A DNA stretch of 64,000 bases from Candidatus Epulonipiscium viviparus (GCF_030708075.1 NZ_CP117982.1:2013513-2077512); one strand, 5' to 3'; counted from the first letter of the stretch, positions 1 to 9,849 are shown. The notes: generated by a model not told the origin, from the sequence alone. Numbers and translations are program-made.

Positions 1-2
1 CG

Positions 3-761
3 GTTTTAGATAGAATAATTTCTGTTACCTATGCAAAAACAATTAAATTTAGAAACTATAGTGCTACATTTTTTCCGGCAGGGCATATTCCAGGAGCAAT
101 GATGATCTTGTTTGAATATCGTAATTCAAAGATTTTATATACTGGAGATTATTCTATTGCGAATAGTCCGTTGACCAGTGGGTGTTTTGATTTTTCAGGG
201 TTTAAGATAGATACCATGATTATGTGTGGTTTGCATTCCAAACATTCCAGTTATGCAAAAAACCAAAATGGTATATATAAAACAATAGAAAAGATATATA
301 AACAAATCTTTTTAGGTAGATCTGTATCTTGTCAGGTAAATCAGTTGACAAAAGGGGTAGAGTTTCTAAAGCTTCTCAATGATTTTAATCAGCAAGATAT
401 TTTGATTTATGTTGATAAAAATTTACTGAATGTTATAGAAAAATTGGAAATACCGATATTGCATGAAAATGTGCGCTTATATAATAGTGCTACTGTATCG
501 GATGCACCTCATATTTGTATAACGTCTAAAAAGGTTACAAAGTCTAAGTATTATAATATGAATATAGATTTTTCATTGCACGTAGACTTTTCGGAGATTA
601 AAAATTTCGTAACTAAAATTAATGCGCGTCATGTATATATAGTTCATTGCGAAAAGCCGTTTAGTTTAAATGATCATGACATAGAACAAGCCGTAATGCG
701 GGAATCGGATTGTCGTTCGCAATTTATTTTTATTGATAATCAGGAGATATATAGACTGTAG
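3..761 (+). CDS. beta-CASP / metallo-beta-lactamase-fold protein, 5' end outside the window
   Basis: The frame is open from the left edge, so the gene starts upstream and only the last 252 codons are seen. Visible residues 26-32 read AGHIPGA and residues 47-51 read TGDYS. These are the late metal-binding motifs of the MBL fold as found in beta-CASP nucleases (CPSF73/RNase J-like families). Near the end, H193 in LHVDFSEI and H215 in YIVHCE match the usual beta-CASP order of a His-x-Asp element followed by a VHGE-like motif. Family members cleave RNA or DNA in the cytoplasm. The N-terminal HxHxDH motif would lie outside the window, so activity cannot be judged. The stop is 18 bases before the GrpE-like gene, which suggests one operon. 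The family call is fairly sure; the substrate is unknown. Confidence 0.7.
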   Translation, partial: VLDRIISVTYAKTIKFRNYSATFFPAGHIPGAMMILFEYRNSKILYTGDYSIANSPLTSGCFDFSGFKIDTMIMCGLHSKHSSYAKNQNGIYKTIEKIYKQIFLGRSVSCQVNQLTKGVEFLKLLNDFNQQDILIYVDKNLLNVIEKLEIPILHENVRLYNSATVSDAPHICITSKKVTKSKYYNMNIDFSLHVDFSEIKNFVTKINARHVYIVHCEKPFSLNDHDIEQAVMRESDCRSQFIFIDNQEIYRL

Positions 762-779
762 AAAGAAGAGGTGTAAAAT

Positions 780-1910
780 TTGAGTAAAATTAATGTAGAA
801 AAAAAAGAGGTTAAAAAGATTTTAGAAAAGGTCCATGTAATAATGGAAAAAAAGCATATTCCAAGAGTAAATCGACAGCATAATTTTGAACACTATATAG
901 AAGAAAATAGAATGTTGCGAGTAATTTGTGAAGATTATTCGTACGAGCCTTATCAAATTGCTATTAATATGAATTCAAGATATGATTATGATTTGAATGG
1001 TTCGGACATAATTTTGAGCTTGAAAAAACGTAAATTGGGGCATCCGGCAAGAAGAGTTGAAATCTTTAGTTGGGCCGAAAAAACAATGCTATATTTTGGT
1101 CAAGCTATCAATGGTGATAAACAGGCCTTTGAAAAATTTCAAGAATTGCGACAAAATGCAATTAGCTCTCATATTTCTAGACATGAAGAAGAATTTAAAA
1201 TTTTGGCGATAATGATGTATTATAAATACCCGGAATTGGATGTTTATAAAGAGCTAAAAGAAATATATAAATTTGGAATTGTATATGCAAAGTATTTTTT
1301 CTATGATGTAGTTGATATTATTTCAGATGTGTATCATTATCCAAAAACTAATCAATTTAATAAAAAGTATAAGAATAATGATGAAATTAATAATTTATCA
1401 AAACAAGATTTGATAGATAAGATTACAGAATTAGAAAATAATAACAATAAATTAGAAAAAGATAACAACATGCTTAATAATATGTTAACGGAATTGCAAG
1501 ATGATTTTGAGAAACAGCTAGAAGAGAGTAAGGTAAAGGAATTTACGTATTTTTTTAGCCAATTAAATTCTGAAAAATATGGATGTGTTTTAGATGAATT
1601 ATTGGTAATTAAGAAAGAGGTTAAACGGTTACGAAAAGATAAATTTGATTTACCTATTAAATTAAATGGTCTTCTTATTTTGATTGATAAATTGGCTAAA
1701 TTTGTTCAGGATAATAAAATTAATCCGATGAAAAAAGGAAGTGATATTATAAATTTAACATTTGAAGAAGCACAATTTTGCTTATATGATGGAAGTCCTT
1801 ATGCAAATAAAACTGATGTAAAAAGAGTAAAAATAATTTCACCTGGTTGGATATATAATGACATTCAAATTTCAAGACCTAAAGTGATGGAGGTGACTAA
1901 TAATGCATAA
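780..1910 (+). CDS. coiled-coil protein with GrpE-like C-terminus, probable Hsp70 partner
   Basis: A 376-residue cytoplasmic protein. The start is TTG at 780, preceded by AGAAGAGGTG; no better start fits. Residues 1-205 are a charged, mostly helical region that I do not recognise. Residues about 208-255 form a long Asn/Glu/Lys-rich coiled coil. The last 110 residues resemble the GrpE four-helix/beta-domain order, with a final segment VKRVKIISPGW followed by ISRPKVMEV. This parallels the V-x-x-V...GY...RPA-x-V ending of GrpE nucleotide-exchange factors. The stop overlaps the next gene, an Hsp70 homologue, by 8 bases, so the two are translationally coupled and their products probably interact. 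The protein is nearly twice the usual GrpE length, and the N-terminal half could be a client- or J-like module. The GrpE relationship is inferred from motif order and context. Confidence 0.6.
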   Translation: MSKINVEKKEVKKILEKVHVIMEKKHIPRVNRQHNFEHYIEENRMLRVICEDYSYEPYQIAINMNSRYDYDLNGSDIILSLKKRKLGHPARRVEIFSWAEKTMLYFGQAINGDKQAFEKFQELRQNAISSHISRHEEEFKILAIMMYYKYPELDVYKELKEIYKFGIVYAKYFFYDVVDIISDVYHYPKTNQFNKKYKNNDEINNLSKQDLIDKITELENNNNKLEKDNNMLNNMLTELQDDFEKQLEESKVKEFTYFFSQLNSEKYGCVLDELLVIKKEVKRLRKDKFDLPIKLNGLLILIDKLAKFVQDNKINPMKKGSDIINLTFEEAQFCLYDGSPYANKTDVKRVKIISPGWIYNDIQISRPKVMEVTNNA

Positions 1911-4698
1911 TGATTTATGTGTGGGCATTGATCTTGGAACCACCAACTCTGTTTTAGCAACTATTTCGCTGAAGCAAAATGGAGATGCGATTAGCAAAGT
2001 AATTGATATACCAAGAGCAATTGATATGTATAATTCTGTAAGTTCGAAACCAAAACTTTCAACACAAAAAAAGTCTACGTTGCCTTCTTGTGTATATTAT
2101 CGTGAGGAAAACAATTACTCGCCCTTGGTTGGAGATTTTGCTAAATTACAATATGCTCTTCGACCCCATTTAGTTGCAAAGTCTATTAAAAGTCAAATGG
2201 GAGAACCGTTTGCTGCCGGATTGTCGATGGATATTCCGGATAAGACTCCTTCGCAGATTTCGGCACAAATTTTAAAGCATATGTTAGAAGCAACTGCAAA
2301 AATTTATAGAACTAAGGAAATTACTGATGCGGTGATTACAGTGCCGGCAAATTTTGACTCTACTATGTGTAAGGCAACATTGGAGGCGGCGGTTTTTGCG
2401 GGAATTCAAATTAAAAATGAAGATGGAAGCGAACGACCAGTGCTTCTTTCGGAACCTAATGCCGTGATATATGACTTGATTAATCAAATTCAAAACGGAG
2501 AAATACATTCAACAATTATAGATCTATTAACTCAAAAAAATGTAATGGTATTTGATTTAGGAGGTGGGACACTAGATATTACAATGCATACTATTTCAAG
2601 ACGTGATGGATATGCTGATATTTTGAAAGTAGATGAGATAGCAACCAATAGATATACTAGACTTGGTGGAGATGATTTTGACGAGTTGATTGCAGAAGTT
2701 ATGTATACTAGATATTTAAAGCAATATGAAAAATATCCAGAAATTGTGACTGAATTAAAACGTAAAAAAACACAAATATTACCAATTCTTAAGGTGTTTG
2801 CAGAAGACATAAAAATCGAGCTTAATACTCGCTATGGGGAAGAGTATGTCAGTGATTCTGGCTGGGATGATGATGAGGATGAGGATTTTTCTGTTGGAGG
2901 AAACATGGGTGGGATTGCTTATGCCTATGATGACAGTTTTACTAAAGAAGAACTTGAAGATATTTTGCAAACTTTTATGGCTCAAGATATAAAATTTGAA
3001 GACTACAAGCACATAGAGTCTATAACAGATACTAGAAACATCATCTATCCTATATTGGATGTCTTACAAAAAGCTGCTGAAAAAATGGGAATAGATAATC
3101 TAAAAGTGGATGCGGTGGTTGTAAATGGTGGAATGTCAAAATTTTATATGATTAAAAATAGGTTAGCAGATTTTTTTGGATTTGAACCTATCATTGCACT
3201 AGATCCCGATCAAGCTGTGGCAAGAGGTGCGGCAGTATATCATTATTATATGCACAAGTATGATGATATCATTAAAGATGATATGAAAATAGGTTTGGAA
3301 GTGGATGAAAATGTTATCCAAAATGAAAGTATGTCGAGTACAGAAGAGGCTGTAGTTATCAAAAACAGTATCAAAATTGAGTGGGGACGTAGTATATTAA
3401 ATGATAGCCTATATTTAGGTTCTAGAAATGGTGCAGTAACTCAGTTGATAGAGACAGGTGCCGAACTGCCGTATATTTCAAAAGTAATGTTTGGATTTAG
3501 AATAGAGCCTAATCAACAAAAAATTACTATTCCAATTCAAAGTAGAAATCTGGATGGTACGTATCGAACGATTGCTAGTGGAAATATTGTATTTAAGCAA
3601 AAATATGTAAAAGGCAGCTATGTTGCATTTAAGGTGCATATGGGGACTAATAAAGTTATTACGATTAATGCTTGGACTAGTGATGATGAAAAAGGAGAAT
3701 TGAAAAGAGAAAGTGGAATAGTTGAAATCGCAACGGAGAGTGGAAAAATTAATAGAGACAAAAAATATAAGTTTAATCCGCCAGGAGGAACACCCTTAAA
3801 TGCTGTTGCAGAAATAAGTAGACTTATACAATTATGTGATAAAATTGCAAAATCTAAGCCTCCATATTTGGATAAAACTTTGACTTTTAAAATTCAAACA
3901 TTGATTAATAATATTTATCAAGCACCTAATAAATCTGAGTTTAAACCTTTGATTTTAAAAATATTGAAAGAGACTACCAATGATGAAACTAAAATGCGTT
4001 TTATAATTATGGCAAGAAAAATTGGAAATATATGGTCTGAGAATGAAAAAAAAGAACTTGCTAAGAGATGCATGGAACAACTGGGTGGAGAATTTCACCA
4101 ATTAGGCGTTGCAGGTAAACAGGTGACAACAAATATTCAAGCTATTTTTACTCTAGGAATGTGTGCAGATGAACAAGATTTAGAAAAATTGATGAAAATT
4201 TGTAGGCAATCAAGATATCTTAGGGCTTGTTTATATACTCATGCCAAAACAAAAACTAATATAAGTTGGATATTAGAAGAGTTTTTTAAGAGTGTAAATC
4301 AAGTAGAGAAAGGGAAAGTAGACTTGATACAAGATACTGCTCATGCTATAGGTGTTGCATTAAAGGATCATACGATTATATCTTCTGATGAGTTAGAAAA
4401 TGTGATTATGCGATTGATCGATGCAATTAAAACAGCTAATTTAAATGATTGTGGATTAATTTCTTGTATATTAGCACTTGGCTGTATCTGTGATCAGAGA
4501 AATAATTTAAACGATATTCAACAAGTGATATTACTAGATGTTAGAAATATATTGAGCGAATTATATAAGTATTACGACTCCTACATTACAGGAAGATGTG
4601 CAAAAATGGGTGAAATAGCAATTAAACTTATTGATGGGGCAACGCTGGAAACAAATGAAGAGGAATATTTATTAATTAAGCTAGAAAATGTAGATTAG
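1903..4698 (+). CDS. divergent Hsp70 (DnaK-like) chaperone with long helical C-terminus
   Basis: A 931-residue Hsp70 homologue. The nucleotide-binding domain spans about residues 1-455. It has the phosphate-1 loop GIDLGTTNS near residue 8, phosphate-2 VFDLGGGTLDIT near 217, an adenosine motif VVVNGGMSKFYMI near 405 and a closing DPDQAVARGAA. An acidic insert rich in Asp/Glu and Gly (about residues 318-345) interrupts subdomain IIB. Residues 490-610 are beta-rich and occupy the place of the substrate-binding sandwich. From about 640 the chain is all-helical and HEAT-like, about 290 residues longer than ordinary DnaK, and lacks the EEVD-type or short lid ending. It overlaps the GrpE-like gene and is closed by a terminator at 4699. 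It is a specialised Hsp70, not the housekeeping dnaK, which would normally sit with hrcA-grpE-dnaJ. The client is unknown. Confidence 0.85.
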   Translation: MHNDLCVGIDLGTTNSVLATISLKQNGDAISKVIDIPRAIDMYNSVSSKPKLSTQKKSTLPSCVYYREENNYSPLVGDFAKLQYALRPHLVAKSIKSQMGEPFAAGLSMDIPDKTPSQISAQILKHMLEATAKIYRTKEITDAVITVPANFDSTMCKATLEAAVFAGIQIKNEDGSERPVLLSEPNAVIYDLINQIQNGEIHSTIIDLLTQKNVMVFDLGGGTLDITMHTISRRDGYADILKVDEIATNRYTRLGGDDFDELIAEVMYTRYLKQYEKYPEIVTELKRKKTQILPILKVFAEDIKIELNTRYGEEYVSDSGWDDDEDEDFSVGGNMGGIAYAYDDSFTKEELEDILQTFMAQDIKFEDYKHIESITDTRNIIYPILDVLQKAAEKMGIDNLKVDAVVVNGGMSKFYMIKNRLADFFGFEPIIALDPDQAVARGAAVYHYYMHKYDDIIKDDMKIGLEVDENVIQNESMSSTEEAVVIKNSIKIEWGRSILNDSLYLGSRNGAVTQLIETGAELPYISKVMFGFRIEPNQQKITIPIQSRNLDGTYRTIASGNIVFKQKYVKGSYVAFKVHMGTNKVITINAWTSDDEKGELKRESGIVEIATESGKINRDKKYKFNPPGGTPLNAVAEISRLIQLCDKIAKSKPPYLDKTLTFKIQTLINNIYQAPNKSEFKPLILKILKETTNDETKMRFIIMARKIGNIWSENEKKELAKRCMEQLGGEFHQLGVAGKQVTTNIQAIFTLGMCADEQDLEKLMKICRQSRYLRACLYTHAKTKTNISWILEEFFKSVNQVEKGKVDLIQDTAHAIGVALKDHTIISSDELENVIMRLIDAIKTANLNDCGLISCILALGCICDQRNNLNDIQQVILLDVRNILSELYKYYDSYITGRCAKMGEIAIKLIDGATLETNEEEYLLIKLENVD

Positions 4699-4723
4699 GC
4701 AGGGAAAATACTCCCTGCTTTTT
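4699..4723 (+). terminator. intrinsic terminator after the Hsp70 gene
   Basis: The stem GCAGGGA pairs with TCCCTGC around a 6-base loop and is followed by five T. It starts directly after the Hsp70 stop. The convergent hydrolase gene ends at 4722, so the same hairpin, preceded by an A-run, may also serve the minus strand. Confidence 0.85.
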
Positions 4724-5552
4724 AATTGTATGATATTTTTAGCCATTCAAGCGCTAGATTAACCCAGCTTGCTACATGTTCGTTGAGATGTTTTTCGTTA
4801 GTGGCACTTTGGTCATTTGCTAAGCTTAGCCCATGTGTTCCGAAGGGGTAAATATGAAGTTCGAAAGGTATGCTATTTTTTCTAAGCGCATCAGCAAACA
4901 TAAATGCATTTTCAACTGGAACTACTTTATCAGATATTGTATGCCAAATGAAAGTAGGCGGTGTTGCTGCAGAGACATAATCAGATATGGCGGTAGTATA
5001 ATATTCCTGTCGAGAAGGTATAATGTCGATATCTTCAACAACAAACTTTGGAGGGGTATGTGGTTTGATATCAATTACTGCGTAGCCTAAAATTAATTTA
5101 TTTGGATAGCAATCTGTAGATTTAATTTTGAGTGTATCAGATATAAATTTGCGACCAAACAGTGTGGCTAAACTGGCACATAGATGTCCTCCAGCCGAAA
5201 AACCGGCTATGGATATATTATTGGGATCAATGTAATATTGTGTAGCGTTAACTCTGACATGAGCAACGGCTGCAGCAAGCTCTAAGAGTTGCTGTGGATA
5301 TTGAACTGGTAATACGCTATATCGCAATATAAATACATTATAGCCTTCTGATAAAAATTTTAAAGCAATAGGCTCAGCTTCTCTGTCAGAAGTATACTGA
5401 TAATATCCACCAGGACAGATTATTATGCAAGGACGTTTATTGTGAGTGTCATATTCTGTACTTTTATATTGATTATATATTTCCAAAATAGGATTAGCAC
5501 CTGGAATAGAAAGAGAAGGATAAATTTCTGCTAAGTTTAATTTAGTTTTCAT
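4722..5552 (-). CDS. alpha/beta-hydrolase (BD-FAE/acetylxylan-esterase-like)
   Basis: A 276-residue cytoplasmic hydrolase. CPGGYYQYTSDREAE (about residues 47-61) is the HGGG-like oxyanion segment. IAGFSAGGH carries the nucleophile serine in GxSxG. SDKVVP supplies the acid and YPFGTHGLSL the catalytic histidine, so the triad is complete. Such enzymes remove acetyl or other ester groups from carbohydrates or small esters. The start at 5552 is chosen because GGAGGTACTC lies just before this ATG. A TTG four codons upstream (5564) would include the ribosome binding site in the coding region and is unlikely. It is divergent from the Sel1 genes and convergent with the Hsp70 operon. The role fits deacetylation of imported oligosaccharides, but this is inference. 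Confidence 0.85.
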   Translation of the reverse strand: MKTKLNLAEIYPSLSIPGANPILEIYNQYKSTEYDTHNKRPCIIICPGGYYQYTSDREAEPIALKFLSEGYNVFILRYSVLPVQYPQQLLELAAAVAHVRVNATQYYIDPNNISIAGFSAGGHLCASLATLFGRKFISDTLKIKSTDCYPNKLILGYAVIDIKPHTPPKFVVEDIDIIPSRQEYYTTAISDYVSAATPPTFIWHTISDKVVPVENAFMFADALRKNSIPFELHIYPFGTHGLSLANDQSATNEKHLNEHVASWVNLALEWLKISYN

Positions 5553-5580
5553 GAGTACCTCCAAAAATATTTATGTGTTA

Positions 5581-5609
5581 ATTATCTAAAATTTTTTTGA
5601 AATTGACAA
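5581..5609 (-). promoter_or_regulatory. sigma-A-type promoter for the hydrolase gene
   Basis: Read on the minus strand, TTGTCA (5604-5609), 17 bases, then GATAAT (5581-5586). It lies about 30 bases upstream of the start. The -35 box overlaps that of the divergent promoter at 5603. Confidence 0.55.
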
Positions 5610-5630
5610 GGTGAAATTGATAAATATTTA
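5603..5630 (+). promoter_or_regulatory. sigma-A-type promoter for the Sel1-repeat genes
   Basis: TTGACA (5603-5608), a 16-base spacer, then TATTTA (5625-5630). It overlaps the divergent promoter, so polymerase binding in one direction should exclude the other. Confidence 0.5.
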
Positions 5631-5715
5631 ATAAAACATACTCAAAATGTATGGTAAAGTTTGGCTTGCCCTCATATAATTTTACGATATGAAAATTTTA
5701 TTAGGGGGTACGTTA

Positions 5716-7662
5716 TTGATTACTCAATCAGAAATTAATTATTTAAAGAGTCTTCCTGCTTTTAGGATAAACGAAATGGTAGCCCAAATGCTAGCTGTGT
5801 TGAATAATAAAAATAAATTGAAAATGTTTTATGAATTTAGCTGGGTAAAAAAAATGCAAGATGATATCGATACTGATACCCAAATTGATGAATATATCGT
5901 AACGGCTCTCAATGTGCTCTATAGTTTAGAGTATATTCATTCTGAAATAATCATAAACTTGACGATGGAGCTAAACTTGATATATTTAAGGAAGCGCAAC
6001 AGACTTTTATGGCCATTGTTGACTAAATTAAATGAGCAAGTTGATACTATAGATAATTTAAATGAAATATTAATTAATATAGATAGCGGAGTATATGCTG
6101 CAGATAACCCATTAATTAACATATTTAATATTACATCAGTTTTAGGTGAATATACAATAAAAAATATTGAAAAAATGAAAATAATTACAAATGAATTGCA
6201 AAAAAATAATGTTTTATCTGATATAGAAATAAATTTACAAGATATTATAACACTGATTATGGATGTTGAAGAAGAAATTGGTGCTATATATTTGGAGTCG
6301 CAGACATTAAAAGATAATTTTATTGGAAAAATTTTATTAAAAACTGTTGAAGAATATCACCTAGATATAAAGAAAGAAACAATCGATAAATTTGTGATGA
6401 CAAATAAAATACTGGCAGAGCAGAACTTAAATATGAATACTAAAATTTCTATTAATGATATTTACTTAGAGTTAATTGAAGCCAAAATATTAAATTATGA
6501 AAATATTGATAATTTTATAAAGAAGATAGACATGAATAAGGTGATAATTCCATCTATAGACTTTATTTTAAATGAATGTAGAATTGAGGATATGTCGAAA
6601 TCTTTTAGGAGTTTAATACGCATGGGCATAAGTGGCGATAAAGATGCGCAATATGATATAGGCTTTGGATATACCAACGGTATTGGGGTTACAAAGAATG
6701 TAGCGAGAGGTTTTAAATGGTTTAAAATGGCAGCGGATCAGGGGCATAAGAATGCTCAATATGAAGTAAGCTATGCATATATATATGAACAAGCATCTAT
6801 TGTAAATACCAGTATTTCACATGATACTCTTCCTTTGTTACTAGGTAATAAATCTGCAGAAGTGAAAGTTATAACCGAAAATCTAGAACTAATAGATAAT
6901 GCTGAACTTTTTGAAAATTATAAATTGATGGCAGAAAGAGGAGATGCGACAGCGCAATATCGAATTGCTTCCGCATATATTTATGGAAATGGTACAGAGA
7001 AAAATTTGATACAAGGATTTCGATGGTATCAAAAAGCTGCGGAGCAAGAACATGTAGAAGCGCAATACAAATTAGGATATTGCTATGAAAAAGGAACAGG
7101 TGTTGATTCAGATTTAGAAATGGCATTTAAATTTTATCAAAAAGCCGCTACCTTAGGAAGTGTAAAAGCTCAGACTAATCTAGCTTTATGCTATGAAAAA
7201 GGTATAGGAACTACTTTAGATTTGGATAAGGCCTTTGAATGGTATGTACGGGCAGCAGTAAGTGGTTTTGCTAAAGCACAAAATAATCTTGGATATCTTT
7301 ATGAAAATGGAAAAGGCGCAACGAAAAATTATTCTAAAGCATTTGAATGGTATCAAAAAGCTGCAATACAAGGTCATGCAAAAGCCCAATATAATTTGGC
7401 ATTGTGCTATGAATATGGTAAGGGTGTGATAAAAAACTTGGATGAAACTTTTAAATGGTTTAAAGAATCTGCAGAGCAAGGGAATATGTATGCACAGTAC
7501 GCATTAGGAGCGGCATATATAAAAGGCTTGGGAACTAAAAAAGACAAAGAACAAGGCTATTTTTGGTATCAAAAAGCTGCCGAGCAAGGACATCTGGAGG
7601 CTGGAGATAAGATTAAGAAAAGAAAGTTTTTTAAAAAATTAAATATAATAAGAAGAAAATGA
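5716..7662 (+). CDS. Sel1-repeat protein 1
   Basis: A protein of 648 residues if it starts at TTG 5716, which has AGGGGGT 7 bases before it. An ATG at 5689 would add nine residues but places that ribosome binding site inside the gene. Alignment with the neighbouring paralogue favours 5716. Residues 1-300 are helical and without a recognised family, but similar to the paralogue. From about residue 305 there are roughly eight Sel1/TPR-like repeats with the pattern A-x-x-x-L-G-x-x-Y-x-x-G-x-G followed by A-x-x-W-x-x-K-A-A-x-Q-G. One is interrupted by a 45-residue insert (about 355-400). There is no signal peptide. Sel1 repeats form alpha-solenoid scaffolds for protein binding; the partner is not evident. 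It shares an operon with the next gene (15-base gap). Confidence 0.8.
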   Translation: MITQSEINYLKSLPAFRINEMVAQMLAVLNNKNKLKMFYEFSWVKKMQDDIDTDTQIDEYIVTALNVLYSLEYIHSEIIINLTMELNLIYLRKRNRLLWPLLTKLNEQVDTIDNLNEILINIDSGVYAADNPLINIFNITSVLGEYTIKNIEKMKIITNELQKNNVLSDIEINLQDIITLIMDVEEEIGAIYLESQTLKDNFIGKILLKTVEEYHLDIKKETIDKFVMTNKILAEQNLNMNTKISINDIYLELIEAKILNYENIDNFIKKIDMNKVIIPSIDFILNECRIEDMSKSFRSLIRMGISGDKDAQYDIGFGYTNGIGVTKNVARGFKWFKMAADQGHKNAQYEVSYAYIYEQASIVNTSISHDTLPLLLGNKSAEVKVITENLELIDNAELFENYKLMAERGDATAQYRIASAYIYGNGTEKNLIQGFRWYQKAAEQEHVEAQYKLGYCYEKGTGVDSDLEMAFKFYQKAATLGSVKAQTNLALCYEKGIGTTLDLDKAFEWYVRAAVSGFAKAQNNLGYLYENGKGATKNYSKAFEWYQKAAIQGHAKAQYNLALCYEYGKGVIKNLDETFKWFKESAEQGNMYAQYALGAAYIKGLGTKKDKEQGYFWYQKAAEQGHLEAGDKIKKRKFFKKLNIIRRK

Positions 7663-7677
7663 CGGGGGTGTATAGAG

Positions 7678-9843
7678 ATGGTTGATATAGACTACTTAGT
7701 AGCGCAGCCGGTGTATAAGATAAATAAAATGATTGCAGAAATGATTGCTTTATTTATTGATGGAAATAAGGATGCATTACTACAAAATACAGACTGGTTT
7801 AAAAGAATGCGAACCAATCAATATGATGATTATATAATAGAAACGATTGTAGCATTAAATGAAAGAAATTGTATTAGCGCGGCAATTATAGTAAATCTTA
7901 GAACAATATTAGGACTGCTAAATATCGAGTTAAAGAACGAATTGATTGCAGAACTATTGATAAGCTTGGATGAAAAAATTTATGCAATGAATAATTTAGA
8001 AATGGTATTAAATCAAGTTACATATACAACAGATAATATTATTGGAGATATATTACAGGTAACAGCATTAATAAACTTTCATACATTGAATAATATTGAA
8101 AAAGCTGAAATAATAACTACACAAATATTTGAAAATAAAGTTATTGCAAGCAAAGAATTAGATATGTTGGAAATTTTGATGCAGATTCAAGATATTGAAG
8201 AAATTGATATTGGAGTAATTTATCTGGAGCTGCAGGTATTACAGGACGATGCTATTTGTACAGTAGCATTAGAGATGTTAGAGGCATATCATTTGCTATC
8301 TGAAACCAAAAAAAAGTTGATTGAGCCAACAAGTTTTATCGAAGCGATGTTGGCAGAACAAAAGTTAAATGCCCTAGCGCAATTTGATGTGTTTAGTATT
8401 TATAAAAATATTATAGAAACGAAAATGGAAAACTATGAAATACTATTTTTAGAAGAAGTGATGTCAAACTCCACCATTTTGCCTATAGATTTCATGGAGC
8501 CCGCAGATGCAAAAGGGCAATATGATCTAGCTTGGAAATATATCAAGGGAATCGATATTAAAAAAAATGTAAGTGCTGGAATTGATTGGCTGCGCACTGC
8601 TGCAGAGAATGGATATGTATATGCTCAATATCATATGGCGCTGAGATATGCAGCTGGAGATGGGATAGAACAAGATGAGCATAAGGCTTGGGAATGGTTC
8701 GAGAAGGCAGCGGCGCAAGGACATGCTAAATCTATATATAAATTAGGAAAAATTTATACTGATGGAATTATAGTAGAAAAAGATTATGAAAAAGCTTTTA
8801 ATTGTTATTTGCAGTTGGCTCAAAAAAGCAACAAAGATGCTCAATATAAAGTGGGTATAGCATATATGTATGGAAATGGTGTAGAAAAAGATTCGACAAA
8901 AGCTTTTGAGTGGCTAAAGAAAGCTGCCGAAAGAAAGCACAAAGAATCTCAGCACAAGATTGGAATTGCATATGCTGAAGGTGTCGGCGTCGAGCAAAAT
9001 TTAGAAGAAGCGTTTCGATGGTCTAAATTGGCGGCAGATCAGGGATATTTATTTGCTCAAAATAATGTTGGTGTTGCATATGAAAAGGGTCTCGGGGTAA
9101 AGCAAGATGACGACGAAGCATTTGCTTGGTATATGAAAGCCGCGATGCAAAATGGAGTCGAAGCACAATTTAATTTGGGTATTTGCTATGAAAAAGGAAT
9201 AGGGGTTTTACAAAATTTGTATGGAGCGTTTGAGTGGTATAGTAAGGCTGCGAAGCAAGGATATGTGGCCGCACAGATTAAGATTGGAGATTTATATTTT
9301 GATGGCTTAGGGGTTATGCAAAATTTTTATGAAGCATTTGCCTGGTATGCGAAAGCGGCAAAGGATGGAGATACACTGGCTCGTCACAAGGTGGCAGAAT
9401 GTTATGAAAATGGAACTGGCGTTGAAATTGATATGGTAAAAGCATTTAGGTTATTCGAGCAACTGGCTAAAGAGGGGCACGCCGAGTCTAGGTATGATAT
9501 TGGTTATTTTTATGGTACTGGAACGGTTGTACATAAAAGTGCAAGAAAGGCATTCAAGTGGTATAAGAGTGCAGCTGTTGGGGGTTTTGCACAAGCACAA
9601 TATAGCGTAGCTTTATGTTATGAGGTAGGAATAGGTGTATCGAAAAATAAAATTAAAGCATTTAAATGGCTTAAATCTGCAGCAGATGGTGGATGCGTAG
9701 ACGCACAATATGAGTTGGCTATTGCTTATTTTGAAGGGAATGGTACATCAAAAGATAGGCCAAAGGGTAAGTGGTGGCTTCAAAAAGCAGCGAACCAAGG
9801 ACATGAAGCCGCATTATTGAAATGGGAAAAGATGACTAAATAG
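7678..9843 (+). CDS. Sel1-repeat protein 2
   Basis: A 721-residue paralogue of the preceding gene, with GGGGGTG upstream of its ATG. The N-terminal 270 residues carry the same helical region (VYKINKMIAEMIALF corresponds to FRINEMVAQMLAVL in protein 1). The rest is about a dozen Sel1 repeats, more regular than in protein 1, several with Y-E-K/N-G-x-G-V and W-Y/F-x-K-A-A signatures. There is no signal peptide or membrane segment, so it is probably a cytoplasmic solenoid scaffold. The pair arose by tandem duplication. With an unusual Hsp70 operon nearby, a role in protein assembly or stress is possible but unproven. Confidence 0.8.
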   Translation: MVDIDYLVAQPVYKINKMIAEMIALFIDGNKDALLQNTDWFKRMRTNQYDDYIIETIVALNERNCISAAIIVNLRTILGLLNIELKNELIAELLISLDEKIYAMNNLEMVLNQVTYTTDNIIGDILQVTALINFHTLNNIEKAEIITTQIFENKVIASKELDMLEILMQIQDIEEIDIGVIYLELQVLQDDAICTVALEMLEAYHLLSETKKKLIEPTSFIEAMLAEQKLNALAQFDVFSIYKNIIETKMENYEILFLEEVMSNSTILPIDFMEPADAKGQYDLAWKYIKGIDIKKNVSAGIDWLRTAAENGYVYAQYHMALRYAAGDGIEQDEHKAWEWFEKAAAQGHAKSIYKLGKIYTDGIIVEKDYEKAFNCYLQLAQKSNKDAQYKVGIAYMYGNGVEKDSTKAFEWLKKAAERKHKESQHKIGIAYAEGVGVEQNLEEAFRWSKLAADQGYLFAQNNVGVAYEKGLGVKQDDDEAFAWYMKAAMQNGVEAQFNLGICYEKGIGVLQNLYGAFEWYSKAAKQGYVAAQIKIGDLYFDGLGVMQNFYEAFAWYAKAAKDGDTLARHKVAECYENGTGVEIDMVKAFRLFEQLAKEGHAESRYDIGYFYGTGTVVHKSARKAFKWYKSAAVGGFAQAQYSVALCYEVGIGVSKNKIKAFKWLKSAADGGCVDAQYELAIAYFEGNGTSKDRPKGKWWLQKAANQGHEAALLKWEKMTK

Positions 9844-9849
9844 TAAAAC

